In this document: in pieces, positions 1 through 10,940 of the stretch
Layout of the letters: each line of letters begins with the position of its first letter
Position numbering within the stretch: position 1 is the first letter of the stretch
Origin: Mytilus edulis
Taxonomy: Eukaryota; Mollusca; Bivalvia; Mytilida; Mytilidae
DNA length: 64,000 nt
Direction of reading: 5' to 3'
Assembly: GCF_963676685.1 (NCBI RefSeq)
Contig: NC_092354.1
Coordinates: forward strand, 35,868,193 to 35,932,192
Program-made: the position numbers and the translations under genes
The notes under the pieces: model-generated
The model's database searches: none
What the model was told of the DNA's origin: nothing
The model's input: the letters and a program-made list of their open reading frames with translations, nothing else

Positions 1-165
1 ACGGAGACATTAATTTGCTGGATGGTAATATTGTCAGGCAAAATGAAACTAACCACATGCAAATGGCTTTATTTGGCACACCTGTGTAAAATAGTGTTTA
101 CGGTCACTGGATATTGCTTGGTCACCAAACCTTGAGTCATTAAATTCTTTTCTTAGCGTAATATT

Positions 166-254
166 TTATGCTTGTAACCTGCCAAGCTCTTCATGAAGTA
201 GTTCATTTTCAATACGAAGGGCTGCTATTTTCTTGATGCATGGACCATGTAAAT
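166..254 (-). CDS. possible 3'-terminal exon, short coiled-coil tail
   Basis: On the minus strand a polypyrimidine tract ending in TTTTCAG lies just above position 254. It is followed by 29 open codons ending in TAA at 166-168. The peptide is amphipathic, with the core IAALRIENELLHEELGRLQA that suggests a short leucine-rich helix. The minus-strand ORF at 62506-62685 has a loosely similar core (LRFENEYLK), so both could be tails of one repeated family. Any upstream exon would lie to the right and I cannot identify it. Function unknown. Confidence 0.3.
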
Positions 255-630
255 CTGAAAATTAAAAAAAATCAAATAAATGACAATGAAAAAAAGACGG
301 TATGAAAACTTCACTTTGTTACAAGAACATAAACATTCTAAATGTACATCACAATTTCAATACATCACACTCAATTTAATATCTAATATAACAAAACATT
401 TCACCATTTTTATTATAAATAATTTCATTAAATGTATGTTTCACTATAATACGTTATTCTGATTGGCTAACTAGACATCCCTTGTTATTCCTTAAGCAGT
501 TGTATCACACAATAAAACTTTTCATTCATGATGACACGAGGTCTCACAATAAAGTGCACAGGTAAATGAAATAAAAACTTGATAAAAGGCGTGATTTCAT
601 GATCCTATAGGTAAAAATGTAATTATAAGT
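255..630. other. no gene seen
   Basis: AT-rich sequence without a convincing ORF, splice-bounded exon or repeat structure. Confidence 0.5.
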
Positions 631-780
631 ATTGAATGTTTTTTTTTGTAACTTAATAGGGTTGTAAAAGCGTTGACCGTGCGCACATTTTTAGTATAAA
701 GCGCTTCCGCGCTTCATACAAAATGTACTTCGGTCAACGCTTTTACACCCCAATAAATTTACAAAAAAGAGCATTCAATT
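631..780. repeat. fold-back (MITE-like) repeat
   Basis: A long imperfect palindrome. The 16-bp stem GTAAAAGCGTTGACCG at 664-679 is matched perfectly by its reverse complement at 731-746. The pairing continues outward to ATTGAATG / CATTCAAT at the edges and inward through AGTATAAAGCGC / GCGCTTCATAC. The whole block could fold into one hairpin. No ORF is present, so this is best read as a small non-autonomous fold-back element. Family name unknown. Confidence 0.75.
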
Positions 781-924
781 CTTAAATAAATTATTCAAAT
801 AAGACAAAACAAGATTTTAATCATTTCAATACCCAAATCACTGTGATGATTAAGTATAATCTAATGAGACTCATAAAATACAAATTGATGTAACAATTTA
901 ATTGGAATACTTTGACCTGGTAAA

Positions 925-1165
925 GGTCTTAGATTGGATCTAACCCTAACCCATAAGGATAAGGTTGAACATAAGTTCATGTCTAAGGATACGATAAGAT
1001 TTCATTTTAGTTGAAGGTTAAGAGAACGTTACGTTTGAGGATAAGGAGAAGATAAAGAGACAAGTGGTAATAAGGACAGGGGGTAAAATGCAGATAAGAA
1101 TAAGTTTAGAGATGAGATTAAGTGATGGTATCAGGGTTAGGCTAATAATTCAAGTAAACGCATCC
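925..1165. repeat. degenerate GGATAAG/GGTTAAG-rich tract
   Basis: Purine-rich strand with many variants of 'aaggataag', 'gttaag' and 'gagataag', and one CTAACCCTAACCC stretch near 940. Similar tracts recur around 2870-3030, 3370-3450 and 3830-3920. It looks like a decayed short-period repeat rather than coding sequence. It is too irregular to call telomeric. Confidence 0.45.
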
Positions 1166-1274
1166 GGCAAACGCAAATGATCACTCTATGGTTTTGGATA
1201 AGATCGTGTTTTCTACTTACGAAGTAATTGTATGATTGTAAAGTTATTAATCACCCATTACGAACAGATAGTCG

Positions 1275-2243
1275 ATGCTAAAAAAAACCAAGGCAAAACA
1301 TAAAAAACACCCTTGTCAGCTGATAGTTCATATTGATCCGTCACCTCTTTCTCCTTTTTTAGAATGTATATCACTTTCAAACTTAGAACTGATAGTTCAA
1401 AGGAAGTTCGACAAATTCAAAGAAGAAATTCTCAAAGAAAACAGAAGCGCCCTTTCAGGGCTGATAAACGACAATGAAAAATTAAGAACGGAAGTGGTGA
1501 ACTTGAATAACAAAAACAAAGAGTTGGAAAAAAATCAACTAGAATTAAAAAGTGAGATTAATACAATAAAGACAGAAATAGAGAAGAAGGACATGGAGGT
1601 TGATGAAAACCAAAATGAATCTCAGAATCAGAATGAAATAGCCTTGTTAGGTGTTACCATCGCAACATACAACATTGAACTGACAAAAATAAAGAATGAC
1701 ATTGACATGTATAACAAAACTAATGACCAAGCTTTGGAAAATATTAGAACAGATCTAACCATGTTGAAATCTTCTCAAAAAGATGAGATTGAGAGCTGTC
1801 TGAACAATGCAACATTGAGCATAAAGACTAATTCAAATGCAACTGACAGAGACAACTTTAGCACTACAATCTTTGAAGTGTTTCCTGGGTTGGAGAGAGA
1901 CCTTTCGGCGGAAAATATCCCAGTCACGGAATACATTGCAATAAACCAGACACCACATACCAGTACACCAAAGGAATGCATCGCTGAAACCAGTAGTGAA
2001 ATTTCCTGTGCCAATTCAGAAGAAACAGAAGTATGTTTTGCTATTCAACCAATCGCTCACGTTTCACCAAGCGATGCTATTCCAAGTTGTTCTGGAGTGA
2101 AAAGGAAGGAAAAGACAGTGAAGAAAAGAAGATTCGAATGGAAACCGTATGCTAAGGGAAACCAATTAATTCAGGATATGTGTAAAAAGTTAGATTACAA
2201 GAGAGCCAATTACGTAAGGAGAAAATATTCGCAGAAGGAGTAA
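1275..2243 (+). CDS. single-exon coiled-coil protein, function unknown
   Basis: A 322-codon ORF from a true ATG to TAA with no interruption. Residues ~40-115 and ~130-170 are rich in Glu, Lys, Asn and Leu with heptad-like spacing (EKLRTEVVNLNNKNKELEKN), predicting a coiled coil. The middle (~185-270) is Ser/Thr-rich and probably disordered. The C-terminus is strongly basic (KRKEKTVKKRRFEWKPY) and could be a nuclear-localisation or nucleic-acid-binding tail. I recognise no domain. The isolated, intronless ORF beside inverted repeats could belong to a mobile element, but no transposase or reverse-transcriptase motif is visible. A young retrocopy is another possibility. Confidence 0.55.
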   Translation: MLKKTKAKHKKHPCQLIVHIDPSPLSPFLECISLSNLELIVQRKFDKFKEEILKENRSALSGLINDNEKLRTEVVNLNNKNKELEKNQLELKSEINTIKTEIEKKDMEVDENQNESQNQNEIALLGVTIATYNIELTKIKNDIDMYNKTNDQALENIRTDLTMLKSSQKDEIESCLNNATLSIKTNSNATDRDNFSTTIFEVFPGLERDLSAENIPVTEYIAINQTPHTSTPKECIAETSSEISCANSEETEVCFAIQPIAHVSPSDAIPSCSGVKRKEKTVKKRRFEWKPYAKGNQLIQDMCKKLDYKRANYVRRKYSQKE

Positions 2244-2467
2244 TTCACAAATATTGGGAAGAAACGGACAAAATGGAAAACCATGTGTACAACAGGGTGG
2301 ACACTGTGTGTAAAAGCAAGGAGGGTAAACATTAAATCTTCCGATTGTATATTGTTAAGGTTTCTACTTTTGAATTTGTACTATTTCTGTACTTAAAATC
2401 TGTAGTACTGGAAATTAACTTTTAACATCTAGTACTATTTCTGCACTTTAAACATATTGTAAGTTTA

Positions 2468-2672
2468 GGTACCTGTATTTTACAGTACTTGATTTGTATT
2501 TAAAGTTTTGGTACAGAAATAATACCAACAATATTCCATGTTTGAAAATCATAACTTTAAGAAATTTGAAATAGACAAACTTTCAGAATGCAGAAAATGT
2601 GACGGTGTAACCAAAAACATGTAGAATTAAAATTTCTAGTAAAAAAATCAAGTACTGTAAAATACAGGTACC
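2468..2672. repeat. MITE-like element with 26-bp perfect inverted arms
   Basis: The 26-bp arms at 2468-2493 and 2647-2672 are exact reverse complements, each containing GGTACCTGTATTTTACAGTA. They are separated by about 150 bp of AT-rich non-coding DNA. The element lies ~225 bp after the stop of the coiled-coil ORF. I see no clear flanking duplication. Confidence 0.7.
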
Positions 2673-2935
2673 TTAATATTGCAATGATTTGAAAGTAACA
2701 ACATAGCACTAAATATTAAAAGTAGATTCCAGTTCTACATATTTTATATACTGTTGTTGAACTGCTGTCTTGTTAAAAAATATTAAAATCGACGTGGGTA
2801 AAAATACGATGCAAGACAACAGTTGTCCGTGAAACAGTTTTGAATGTTAGATAGGTTTGAAATAAAACTAAGGATAAGATTAGGGTTAAGCAGCGATTAT
2901 TGTTAAACTTAAGTGTAAAAATACAGTAGTCTTTA

Positions 2936-3014
2936 GATAAGTATTTCTGATTGTATAATGGGCGATGAAAAATCTTTTAAGCTATAGGATCCGATAAGAA
3001 AAGGAGAAGGTCAC
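2936..3014 (+). repeat. 79-bp direct repeat, copy 1
   Basis: Nearly identical to 4263-4341. Both contain TTCTGATTGTATAATGGGCG followed by a GATGAAAA...CTATAGGATC core and end in AGGTCAC. After this copy the sequence continues into a GGATACG-type degenerate tract. Confidence 0.7.
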
Positions 3015-3921
3015 GTTTCAGTTTTGGATACGATCTTGTAATAAATTTCTAAACAATACACCTTTAATTGAATGTTAACCACGATACCTTTTAGTTGCAA
3101 AATGTAAATGGAGAGTCCCTAATCGAATGGCAGAATCAAATGCACAAACACATCAAATGAATGGATAACAACTCTCATATTCCTGACTTGGTACAGGCAG
3201 TTTCTTATGTAAAGGTTATCAAAGGTAACTTGGTTTTATAGCTACCTAAACCACTCACTTTTATATCAACTTGTGTTGGACGTAAAGATTACACACGTAT
3301 TTTGACGATGAAAAACTAGCGTGTTTAAATTGGCGGTAACAAATGATTTGTTTGAAATAACATTCAAAATTAAAGAGATATGAGGATAACGTTATGGATT
3401 AGACAAAGTTTTAGTATAAGTTTATGTCTAAGGATTAGCTTAAGTTTAGGTTGATGATAGAGATAATGTAAAAATACATTACGAATTGATAGTGAATGTG
3501 CCTCCAATTATTGTTGCTGAAAACTTTGTCAATACGACAACCAAATGTTGGGTTGTTTTGTTTTCGTGTGCATTTTGCAGATGCAAGACACATTTGTAAT
3601 AAATACATTTGATTTAATTTTGCTATTGTGTGTTGGGGATTGATCTTTGAATGCTTTTCACATAAACATTGTCGTAAGATAAGATGATGTACGACCTTTA
3701 TGTATGTTTTCATCTGGTCAATACTGTGTATATATAGTTTAATGTTTGGAAAAGAATATATCCATACTGTGTGTTTGACAAGAATTAAGATATGAAAAAA
3801 ATACTCAGCTTCAATAGTTCGGTCAAGACAAGCTTAAGTATAAATAAAGTAGTATTTTAAAAGTGAGGTTAACAATATATCTTATAGTGCAGATTATGTA
3901 TTATCGTTGAGGATAAGTAAC
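3015..3921. other. no gene seen
   Basis: AT-rich spacer with scattered degenerate GGATAAG-type motifs. The only ORF here is short and without recognisable features. Confidence 0.45.
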
Positions 3922-4050
3922 GTTTGTAATATAATTAAAAAGAAAAAAACTCAGTTCTGAGTTTCTCTTCTGATAAGGATATGTCCTAACATATCCTTAT
4001 AAGAAGAGAAAATCAGATCTGAGTCTGTTCTTTTTTCTTATATTACAAAC
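3922..4050. repeat. near-perfect fold-back repeat
   Basis: The 129-bp palindrome begins GTTTGTAATATAA and ends with its complement TTATATTACAAAC. Its centre is ATAAGGATATGT-CCTAAC-ATATCCTTAT. Most bases pair across the whole length, so it would form a single long hairpin. Non-coding, and consistent with a MITE or fold-back element. Confidence 0.8.
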
Positions 4051-4262
4051 TTGTGGTTAGAATTAGTATTCATCTAAGAATTTTTAGAAAACGCATGCAC
4101 ATTTTTTGATGTTATTAAAATTTAGTGTGTAATGAATTGATATTTGTATGTATGAAATACAGTTTATTTTTTTAAACCAATACTGTCGTACTGGAACATA
4201 CGATTTTTGATCATTTTATTTTGATATTGAATGTTTATCATTTTATTTGCTGTTTGCTTACA

Positions 4263-4341
4263 GATACGTATTTCTGATTGTATAATGGGCGATGAAAATG
4301 TTTTAGGCTATAGGATCAGATAAGCAAAAAGAGGAGGTCAC
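4263..4341 (+). repeat. 79-bp direct repeat, copy 2, cut by SINE
   Basis: Second copy of the 2936-3014 repeat. It ends at AGGAGGTCAC, where a SINE body begins directly. In copy 1 the same point continues into other sequence, which locates the junction precisely. Confidence 0.65.
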
Positions 4342-4701
4342 AAGTTCACAATAAATACAATAGGTAGGTTGTTTCAATAGAGGCCATCTGGGATGATGGT
4401 CGGGGAAATTTAGACTACCACCGGAAAAGGAGGGTTTATTGGATAGGGACAGAAATTTTGCCTTGCAACAGGCCACCTACGGACCCCTCAAAAGAGTTGT
4501 TGCAAGGGTTCTTAACGTGCAAAGAGCGAGGCACTCTCTTTACACTAGGCATCGGATTTAACGTCCCCCTTCTGACCGGACGTGACTGCGAACTTGATAC
4601 ATCCCGCACAGCCAAACGGACGCCCCACTTCGGCAAGCGTTTTACTGCCGGTCGGGAGAAGACCGAGTGACCATATTTCTATACCCCAGTCACCCTTGGG
4701 G
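4342..4701 (-). mobile_element. SINE (family A), lacking its 3' tail
   Basis: Matches the ~430-bp family best defined at 46325-46733 and 57049-57475. The SINE reads on the minus strand. Its 5' end (CCCCAAGGGTGACTGGGG in sense) is intact at the right, while the tail with GATTGATTG at the left is missing. That is unusual for a LINE-mobilised element and suggests deletion or recombination. ORFs that read through it on both strands are shadows. Confidence 0.8.
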
Positions 4702-4970
4702 GGCATACTGATATATAACAGCTGTGTATTTTCTATGAAATTTCCAAAGAAAGGGAAGGGGAAAAAATGAATACCAATATCCAGTAAAATTTTTATAATT
4801 TTCTGAACCCTAAAATGCATTTAACAGGTGCTAAGATTTGTCTGAACTCAGGATAACATTTGTGGTGTAAATACGGCAATTTTATGGTGTTATGATGAAC
4901 GTTATAAAATAGTATAATCAGTCTTTAACATGCGATTACTGTATGATATGCTTACTTAATATGTTTGCAG

Positions 4971-5321
4971 CTTCTGAAAAGACTGAATAAAGTACACATG
5001 ACACTTTCGGATGAGTCAAAAAGAAATATAATTCAGGAATTTGCATATCACTCATATGTACATATTAGACAGGAAATAGCCTGTGGAAAAGACGGGAAGA
5101 TCAATGGTGACAATCTAGACATCTATATAACCACAAATGATATACGAATGACCAACAAAAACAAAGACTACCATTACTTTGCCTCATACTGGACTGCTTA
5201 CAGAGTAAATTTACACAATCTTGACAAAAGGCCACTTTTAGATGTTCCAGTTACACACGATTTGTTTCTATTATCAAAGGAAGAAGCCTTCAGATACATA
5301 CAGATAATAACTCAACGGTGA
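4971..5321 (+). CDS. TE-like exon, resembles DUF6589 proteins
   Basis: The exon opens after an acceptor (ATGTTTGCAG at 4961-4970) and runs 117 codons to TGA, with no internal stop. The block GDNLDIYITTNDIRMTNKNK followed by DYHYFASYW resembles, from memory, the DUF6589 family of transposon-linked proteins found in cnidarians and molluscs. No ATG-initiated start is evident, so an upstream exon is needed. A Ulp1-like exon on the same strand lies ~0.9 kb downstream and could belong to the same old element. A profile search for DUF6589 would decide. Confidence 0.45.
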   Translation, partial: LLKRLNKVHMTLSDESKRNIIQEFAYHSYVHIRQEIACGKDGKINGDNLDIYITTNDIRMTNKNKDYHYFASYWTAYRVNLHNLDKRPLLDVPVTHDLFLLSKEEAFRYIQIITQR

Positions 5322-6187
5322 AATCATAAGTCTTTACATACTGGATAGTGGAGAAGGACTCAAAAGTTAAATTGATTCAGAATATCGAATTTATTTGTTA
5401 CAGTATGTGCTAGGAAATTGCACATCACAAATAAAGTCGTTAAAATTACAATCACAACCCTATTTACAAGTTATAAGTAATCACTATTGACATAACTAAA
5501 AATAATCTAAACGTTGTTGACCTTTCTTGATAACATAAATGATGTTTTTTTAGGACGAAGTTTTAAAACATGATGTGCATTTCTAGTGTGTTAATGAAAG
5601 ATCTCATTGTGTGGCTATTGTAAGTTGTAAGATAAATAGCAACAGCAATTTATCAATTCATCATGAAGTAAATTATTTGTCAGTTTATGTTTGATTCTTT
5701 TATTTCCTTCAAGGAAAGTCATAAACAATTGTTCATACCAATTTAGTCCAACGTTTCGACCTAACAGGCTTTTTCAAGGGAAAATGCCTCTCCACATATC
5801 ACATATTTAACTCCATTTGTAGTGTAGTTTAAGTTTGATTGTAAAGTTTTAAATATTTTGTACATGCTTTCAATTAAGATAAATACACTGATTTTCCATA
5901 CAGTTTTGCTCAAACTTGTTGAAATAAAAATATATTCAAGTGTTTTAGTAAGAATAAAAAAAGTGAAGTTAACTTAAAAAAAATAATCCAAAAAATGCGT
6001 TTTTGGTAATGTTGACTGAGAGCATCATTTGATGACCCCAAAAATTTCCTTTTACAAAAAGAATGTTTTTTATGTTGTGCTTATAGAAAAATGAAATGTT
6101 CTATGAAATAGAAATTTTAAAACTTGTAAAATAATATAAAGTGATCCCTGGCTAAGGAACTTTAAGGAATTTTATTTTTCATTGCAG
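5322..6187. other. intron-like or intergenic, no gene seen
   Basis: AT-rich spacer. It contains a short dispersed-repeat word near 5750 (CCAACGTTTCGACCTAACAG) of a kind common in mussel DNA. No ORF of interest. Confidence 0.4.
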
Positions 6188-6285
6188 ATTTTGGATATAA
6201 AGAAAAAAATTATAATCTATATGGATCCTCTTAATAGCGAGTTCCATCAAACAAGAAGAATGAAGCTCCACCTGAGAAACTTTAA
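6188..6285 (+). CDS. possible Ulp1/C48-protease-like exon
   Basis: A short open segment between an acceptor (TTTTCATTGCAG) and a donor (TTTAA|GTAAGA). It encodes 32 codons with the pattern KKKIIIYMDPLNS followed by a basic-aromatic helix. The 'hydrophobic strand, then YMDPL/YDSL' turn is typical of the Ulp1-like cysteine protease fold seen in host SUMO proteases and in many transposons. It is too short to be certain. The neighbouring DUF6589-like exon on the same strand favours a transposon origin. Confidence 0.35.
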
Positions 6286-6599
6286 GTAAGAAATACAATT
6301 TCTGACTTGCACAATTGCATCGAATACAAAGAACCAACCCAACACATTTTACTGGATTTGAAAAAATAAATTGATGGACTTCTTATAAAAAAAAACCTAC
6401 CAGGTTTCTTTGTTCGTCAATGTCCTTGGTGATGGATTTGGTTTCATTTTTCAGATATGTCTTGCTTTGAGTGCTTGTCTTACAAACAAAATTGTGTTCA
6501 TATTTTCCAATTGTTTCGAGTTGAATGCAGCTGATGAGAGGTTACCCCTCGAAATAGACATATACTACATAACACATTAACAGTCAATGTTAACATCTT

Positions 6600-7030
6600 G
6601 TTATTTTTATACGACCCCAAAATGTTTTTTGCGTCGTATAATGCTATCATACTGTCGTCTTCGTCGTCCAAATAGACATTCAGTTTCTTGACAATAAGTT
6701 TTCACCGAGTTATGGTCCCAATTGTTTAGGAATTGGGGGCCTAAAATAGCATGTTTGTAGTTTTTAAACAATAACTTGTGTTTTAGTGAATGAATATCTC
6801 TGAAAATATACCACAAGTTGCCATACAATGAAGGGATGGTTAGTATTGACTTGCATTTACCTCCTTTACACTACTTATAAATTATGTTTTAAGAAATGTT
6901 AGGTTTTGGACTAATTGGTAAAAAAGGGTGGTGGTAGTAGTTTTCATTTTTTGTCTTCCAAATTTTCACGGATTCCTAAGCTGCTTCGTCAATTTCTATT
7001 ATACTGTGCACAATGGAAGAACACCATATG
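6600..7030 (+). repeat. dispersed molluscan repeat with terminal hairpin
   Basis: Opens with TATACGAC at 6608-6615 and its complement GTCGTATA at 6633-6640, then TCGTCTTCGTCGTCC and a run containing GGAATTGGGGGCC. This combination resembles a dispersed element I know from bivalve genomes. The short minus-strand ORF inside it is incidental. The 3' boundary is uncertain. Confidence 0.45.
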
Positions 7031-7259
7031 GAGATGTGCATGAAAAAACATAGTTGTTCTAAATTATCATTGAAGGGAGATTATAGGGCCTTGGAATGTT
7101 TTAATTATCCGTCTTAGTATGATGAGATCGTTATACTGAGATGTTAAAGAAAAAACTGTTGTTTTCAAGTAAATGTTTAGTGTTTATTCATTACAATGGA
7201 GACTCTAAATTAAGTTTGAAGGAATAATCATAGAACAATGGCTCAAAATTATCTTATTT

Positions 7260-7400
7260 AAGTGAGAAAAGGGGGGGGGAGGTAGAAAAAAAGGTGAAAT
7301 TTAAACAAAAATATATTTGTCAATTGGCGAAAAAAATAGTAAAGTGGCGAAAAATATTTTGTTTTGGCGAAAGAGGTGGCGAAAAAAATAATTGATTCAG
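7260..7400. repeat. low-complexity (TGGCGAAAA)n-like tract
   Basis: Four irregular TGGCGAAA-type units within an A-rich tract preceded by a G9 run. Simple or low-complexity sequence, non-coding. Confidence 0.6.
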
Positions 7401-9224
7401 GGGAAACCCTACAAATCATAATGTTTCTTTAACGATCGGATTTTGCTCAAATAAATTAAATGTGTTCACGTTATCTGAAAATTGAAGTATGCTTATTTGC
7501 CATTGTATTAAATCAAGATGAACTAAAGTAGAGACTCTATGATTGTTTGACTTATATTTCATGGGCAATATTTTAAGGTTAATTGTATCCTGTTTATTAA
7601 TCATAGAAAATGATTTCTATGTTTATGTGGGCTATTGTTTGAATAAAGATTTAACAAAAAGAGACTTTAGTTTTATTTGTTATATATTTTTATTGGGAAT
7701 TTATATATTATTAATGAATTAATGGATAATAAAAATGTTGACAAAGTACTGTATCATGTTGTTATTCTTGAAAATGATTGTTTGTTATGATTAATTGTCA
7801 TAGTTTGCATCAACAGTAACCAAAACAGAGATAATTATAAAACGAATGGTACTGGGCTCTCTTTAGAGATTGCAAAAGAATTGCCCATACCATATTTAAC
7901 GAAAATGTACAACTGAAACGGAAAATTTGGGGTTTAAAGATGAAGCAGAATGGTGTTAACTAATCAGGAATTGGTATAGCGCAATTGACGAGACAGGGAA
8001 TTTCAAGGACAAGAGGATTGCTTGGCTGTTTGAAGAATTTAGTGTTAGAATAATTTGCTTTTATTTGTAGTTTACACAATAACAAGTTATAGATAAAGTT
8101 AGATGTATTTCCCCATAAACAATCATTCTTTTTACCAAGCAATACTCACAGAATGATTTTTTTCATCCCGAATCAAACATTAAAACTAGTGACAAGATCA
8201 TGTAAAAAAGATGTCATTAAAAAGTTATATGCAATCAAAAGCCAACGGCAGCAGCTCTCTGAAATGGTTATTAATTCTATACTAAATAATTAATTATTCA
8301 TGATATATCAAAACAAAGGGGATATTGAAATAATAGAATATGGCCTGTACGTTATAGTAGAGCACATGCGTGGTGGCCACACCCATTGTATTAGTTAATG
8401 ATGTGGGTTTTTAAAGACGGAGCAAATTTATTAGCACAAAAATTTACCTCATGGAGAAGACTTGACGTCTGATTTATTACGGACAGATCTTGAAAGGATA
8501 TTTTGGAGAATGAGTCAGTCAATCCAAGGAAGCTTACATACTCTATCAAGATCATAAGAAAACGAGAAATTTAACAACATGAACTTCATTTTACAGTTTC
8601 CATTAATTCAGTTCTCATCAGCAAGCTTTGGCTACATGGTAGATCATAATATCTAACAAAAGAAAAAAAGGTTATGCCGATGTTACTCAAGCGTTGTACC
8701 ACGTATGCGAGACAGAACAGTCATGATAGTTCATCTGGTGGAAGTTCTTTTATATCCCCAGTTGTAAGATGTTAATGAATTTCAATAGGACTAAATTTAT
8801 TATCATTGAACGGGAATTTGAAGTAAGAAGAACCATACGCTAGTATGTAGAACTTGTGATCTGCAATGTCTGTTTACAATTTCTTCCACCAAATATGCTG
8901 CGGCTATTTACACCGATACCCACACACACTTATGGTAAAAATACTTTGTCATATATTTACAATGTTTCTGTGCTTTTCTTTCGATGCTTAAAAGTCAAGT
9001 CACAATAATTCTCTCTCTCTCTCAGTATATATTTACACATGTTATCTTTTGATTACGATTCCCCGTACCTAGCAGTATGCGTCTGTATGCCTTAACAGTG
9101 AGAATGACTCATTTCTTTAAAATATCAACAGCACTAAGTGACACTATTTTTTGTACGTCATACAGGTAACAGAAAAATATGTGTCGTTTACAGTATGCGA
9201 GTTGCAAGTTTATAAGAAAGCCGA
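7401..9224. other. no gene seen
   Basis: AT-rich sequence with short random ORFs and a (CT)n run near 9011. No splice-bounded exon with a recognisable peptide was found on either strand. Confidence 0.4.
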
Positions 9225-9490
9225 GTGTGAGTTACAAAAGTATCAAATTAGTTAAAAAGCCAAACAAATACAAAGTTGAAGAGCATTGAGGACCCAAAAT
9301 TCCAAAAAGTTGTGCCAAATATGGCTAAGGTAATCTACCCATTGGGTAAGAAAATCCTTAGTTTTTCGAAAAATTAAAAGTTTTATAAACAGAATATTTA
9401 TAATATGACCATATAATTGATATTTATGTCAACACCGAAGTGCTAACTACTGGGCTGGTGATACCCTCGGGGACGAAACGTCGAATTGTG
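9225..9490 (-). repeat. dispersed mussel repeat (family B), reverse copy
   Basis: Homologous in reverse complement to 24140-24390. Shared features are 'AAAAGCCAAA', 'GTTGAAGAGCATTGAGGA' and 'AATTCCAAAAAGTTGTGCCA' at one end and 'TGGGCTGGTGATACCCTCGG' followed by GGACGAAACGTC at the other. Other copies or partial copies lie at 24046-24545, 27110-27240 and 47165-47225. Confidence 0.65.
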
Positions 9491-10513
9491 TAAATATGTG
9501 AAAACTAAAATATTTTAATTTTTTGTTGAACCTGTTGAACATTTTGGAATGATGATTGTTTATAGAAATGTGCATAGTGTTGTTGATTATTGCACCAACC
9601 CCTCGCAACCCCCTGAGGGGTTCATGCTTATATATTGGCGAGTTTTGGATGTGTCTATGGGCCACTCAATATTTCTCGGCGGGAAGTCAGAATAAAATTC
9701 TCGGAACGTCTCGAAAGTTTTGGGTCATTTCTGCAGTTCTAAACAGGTTGTTCTCTACGTGTTTGATATGGTCACTTGATGGCCGTGATGGTCTTTGACG
9801 AAGCAGTTATATTTGTGTTAAAACGACCACTGTACATTGTGTGCATCTGGGTCAATTATAACGTTTCTCGATAACATGTAAACTAATTATGTTTGAAGAT
9901 TAACCACGGGATACTGACAGTGTATTTCATCATAGACTTGCGTGGAGAACATTCTGGTTAAACTATTTATATTAGATCGGAAAACAGAAAAATAATATTC
10001 TTATCAAACTTATTTAATTCAATCGGAATGAAAGAAATATATACCAAATGTATACTGTATTTATGTTTCTGAAGAAACTAACAATGATTGAAATCAGAAT
10101 ATTTTCAGAGTTACAATTAAGGAATAAGTATTTTATATGACAATATACTCTGTTTTGGTATTTTAAATATTCATTTGTGAAGGAAACATAAAAATCATAT
10201 GTAAATAAATTCTTGCATCCTACAAAAGAAATGTTTACAAACAATACTTATTATAATTCTACGTTTAATTTTTCATACAATTTTTTATTTAGGTTTTATG
10301 AGTAATTATTATTTATTTTTTTGTATTGTAATATATCCATAAAACGGAAAGTAAGATAAATTTATTAAATATTACAACATATATATGACATAACAAAAAG
10401 TGGTGTACATGTATTTTCAGAGTGGAAACCTGTAACTGCAGAGCCTTCCCCCACCCCCTCCCTGTTTTGTTGATTATATATATATATATGAACTGCAAGA
10501 ATAAATGTTATCA
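9491..10513. other. no gene seen
   Basis: AT-rich. Contains CAACCCCCTGAGGGG around 9607 (short palindrome) and a (TA)n run near 10478-10490. No supported gene. Confidence 0.4.
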
Positions 10514-10517
10514 TTAC

Positions 10518-10831
10518 CTTCCTTGAAGGCAATCACCTGAATCCTTGAAACAAGGACTTTCCAACTCCCAGGAATTCTGTGTGCTGATTGAATAAGCCTT
10601 TGGACCATCTTTGCTTTTTAACAGCCTGGCAATTTTCACATCAATCACAGAACATAGACCTCTTTTTTCTGCCTCTTCCCTCAGGCCACATTGATCGGCA
10701 AGTTCTTTAATTACCTTTGCTAGAGTAGGGTAATTGGGAATTTGACCCTTTTCCGCTCCTTGTTTTGGAGCGCAATACTGACAGCGGCTATGCCTGGGCT
10801 CATATAAATTGTTAAGCATTCTATTTTTCAA
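10518..10831 (-). CDS. putative exon, unknown cysteine-containing protein
   Basis: On the minus strand an open segment of ~104 codons ends at a good donor (AAGGAAG|GTAATGA, GT at 10516-10517). An in-frame ATG lies at 10817-10819, so this could be a first coding exon. The peptide starts MLNNLYEPRHSRCQYCAPKQ, giving a CQYC pair, and continues as a charged helical stretch. I do not recognise the family. Codon choice and the clean donor favour a real or recently real exon over chance. Confidence 0.4.
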
Positions 10832-10940
10832 TCAGAACTCTCATGACTTTTATCTTGGTTTGTTGCCTCACTCTCTGGCACATCCATGTTTTGGTGAGGA
10901 TCAATATCAATAGGGGAAAGAAACGTATGTTTAGGGGATG

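Noticed and set aside
935-960. CTAACCCTAACCC, also CCCTAACCC-like tracts near 31480 and 32120
   Set aside because: Only two or three units each and irregular; not an interstitial telomere array.
4436-4820. ORFs on both strands inside the SINE, recurring at ~11033-11330, 12637-12861, 45578-45838, 46381-46729 and 57187-57519
   Set aside because: The same translated words recur in every SINE copy and on both strands. They follow the repeat, not a gene.
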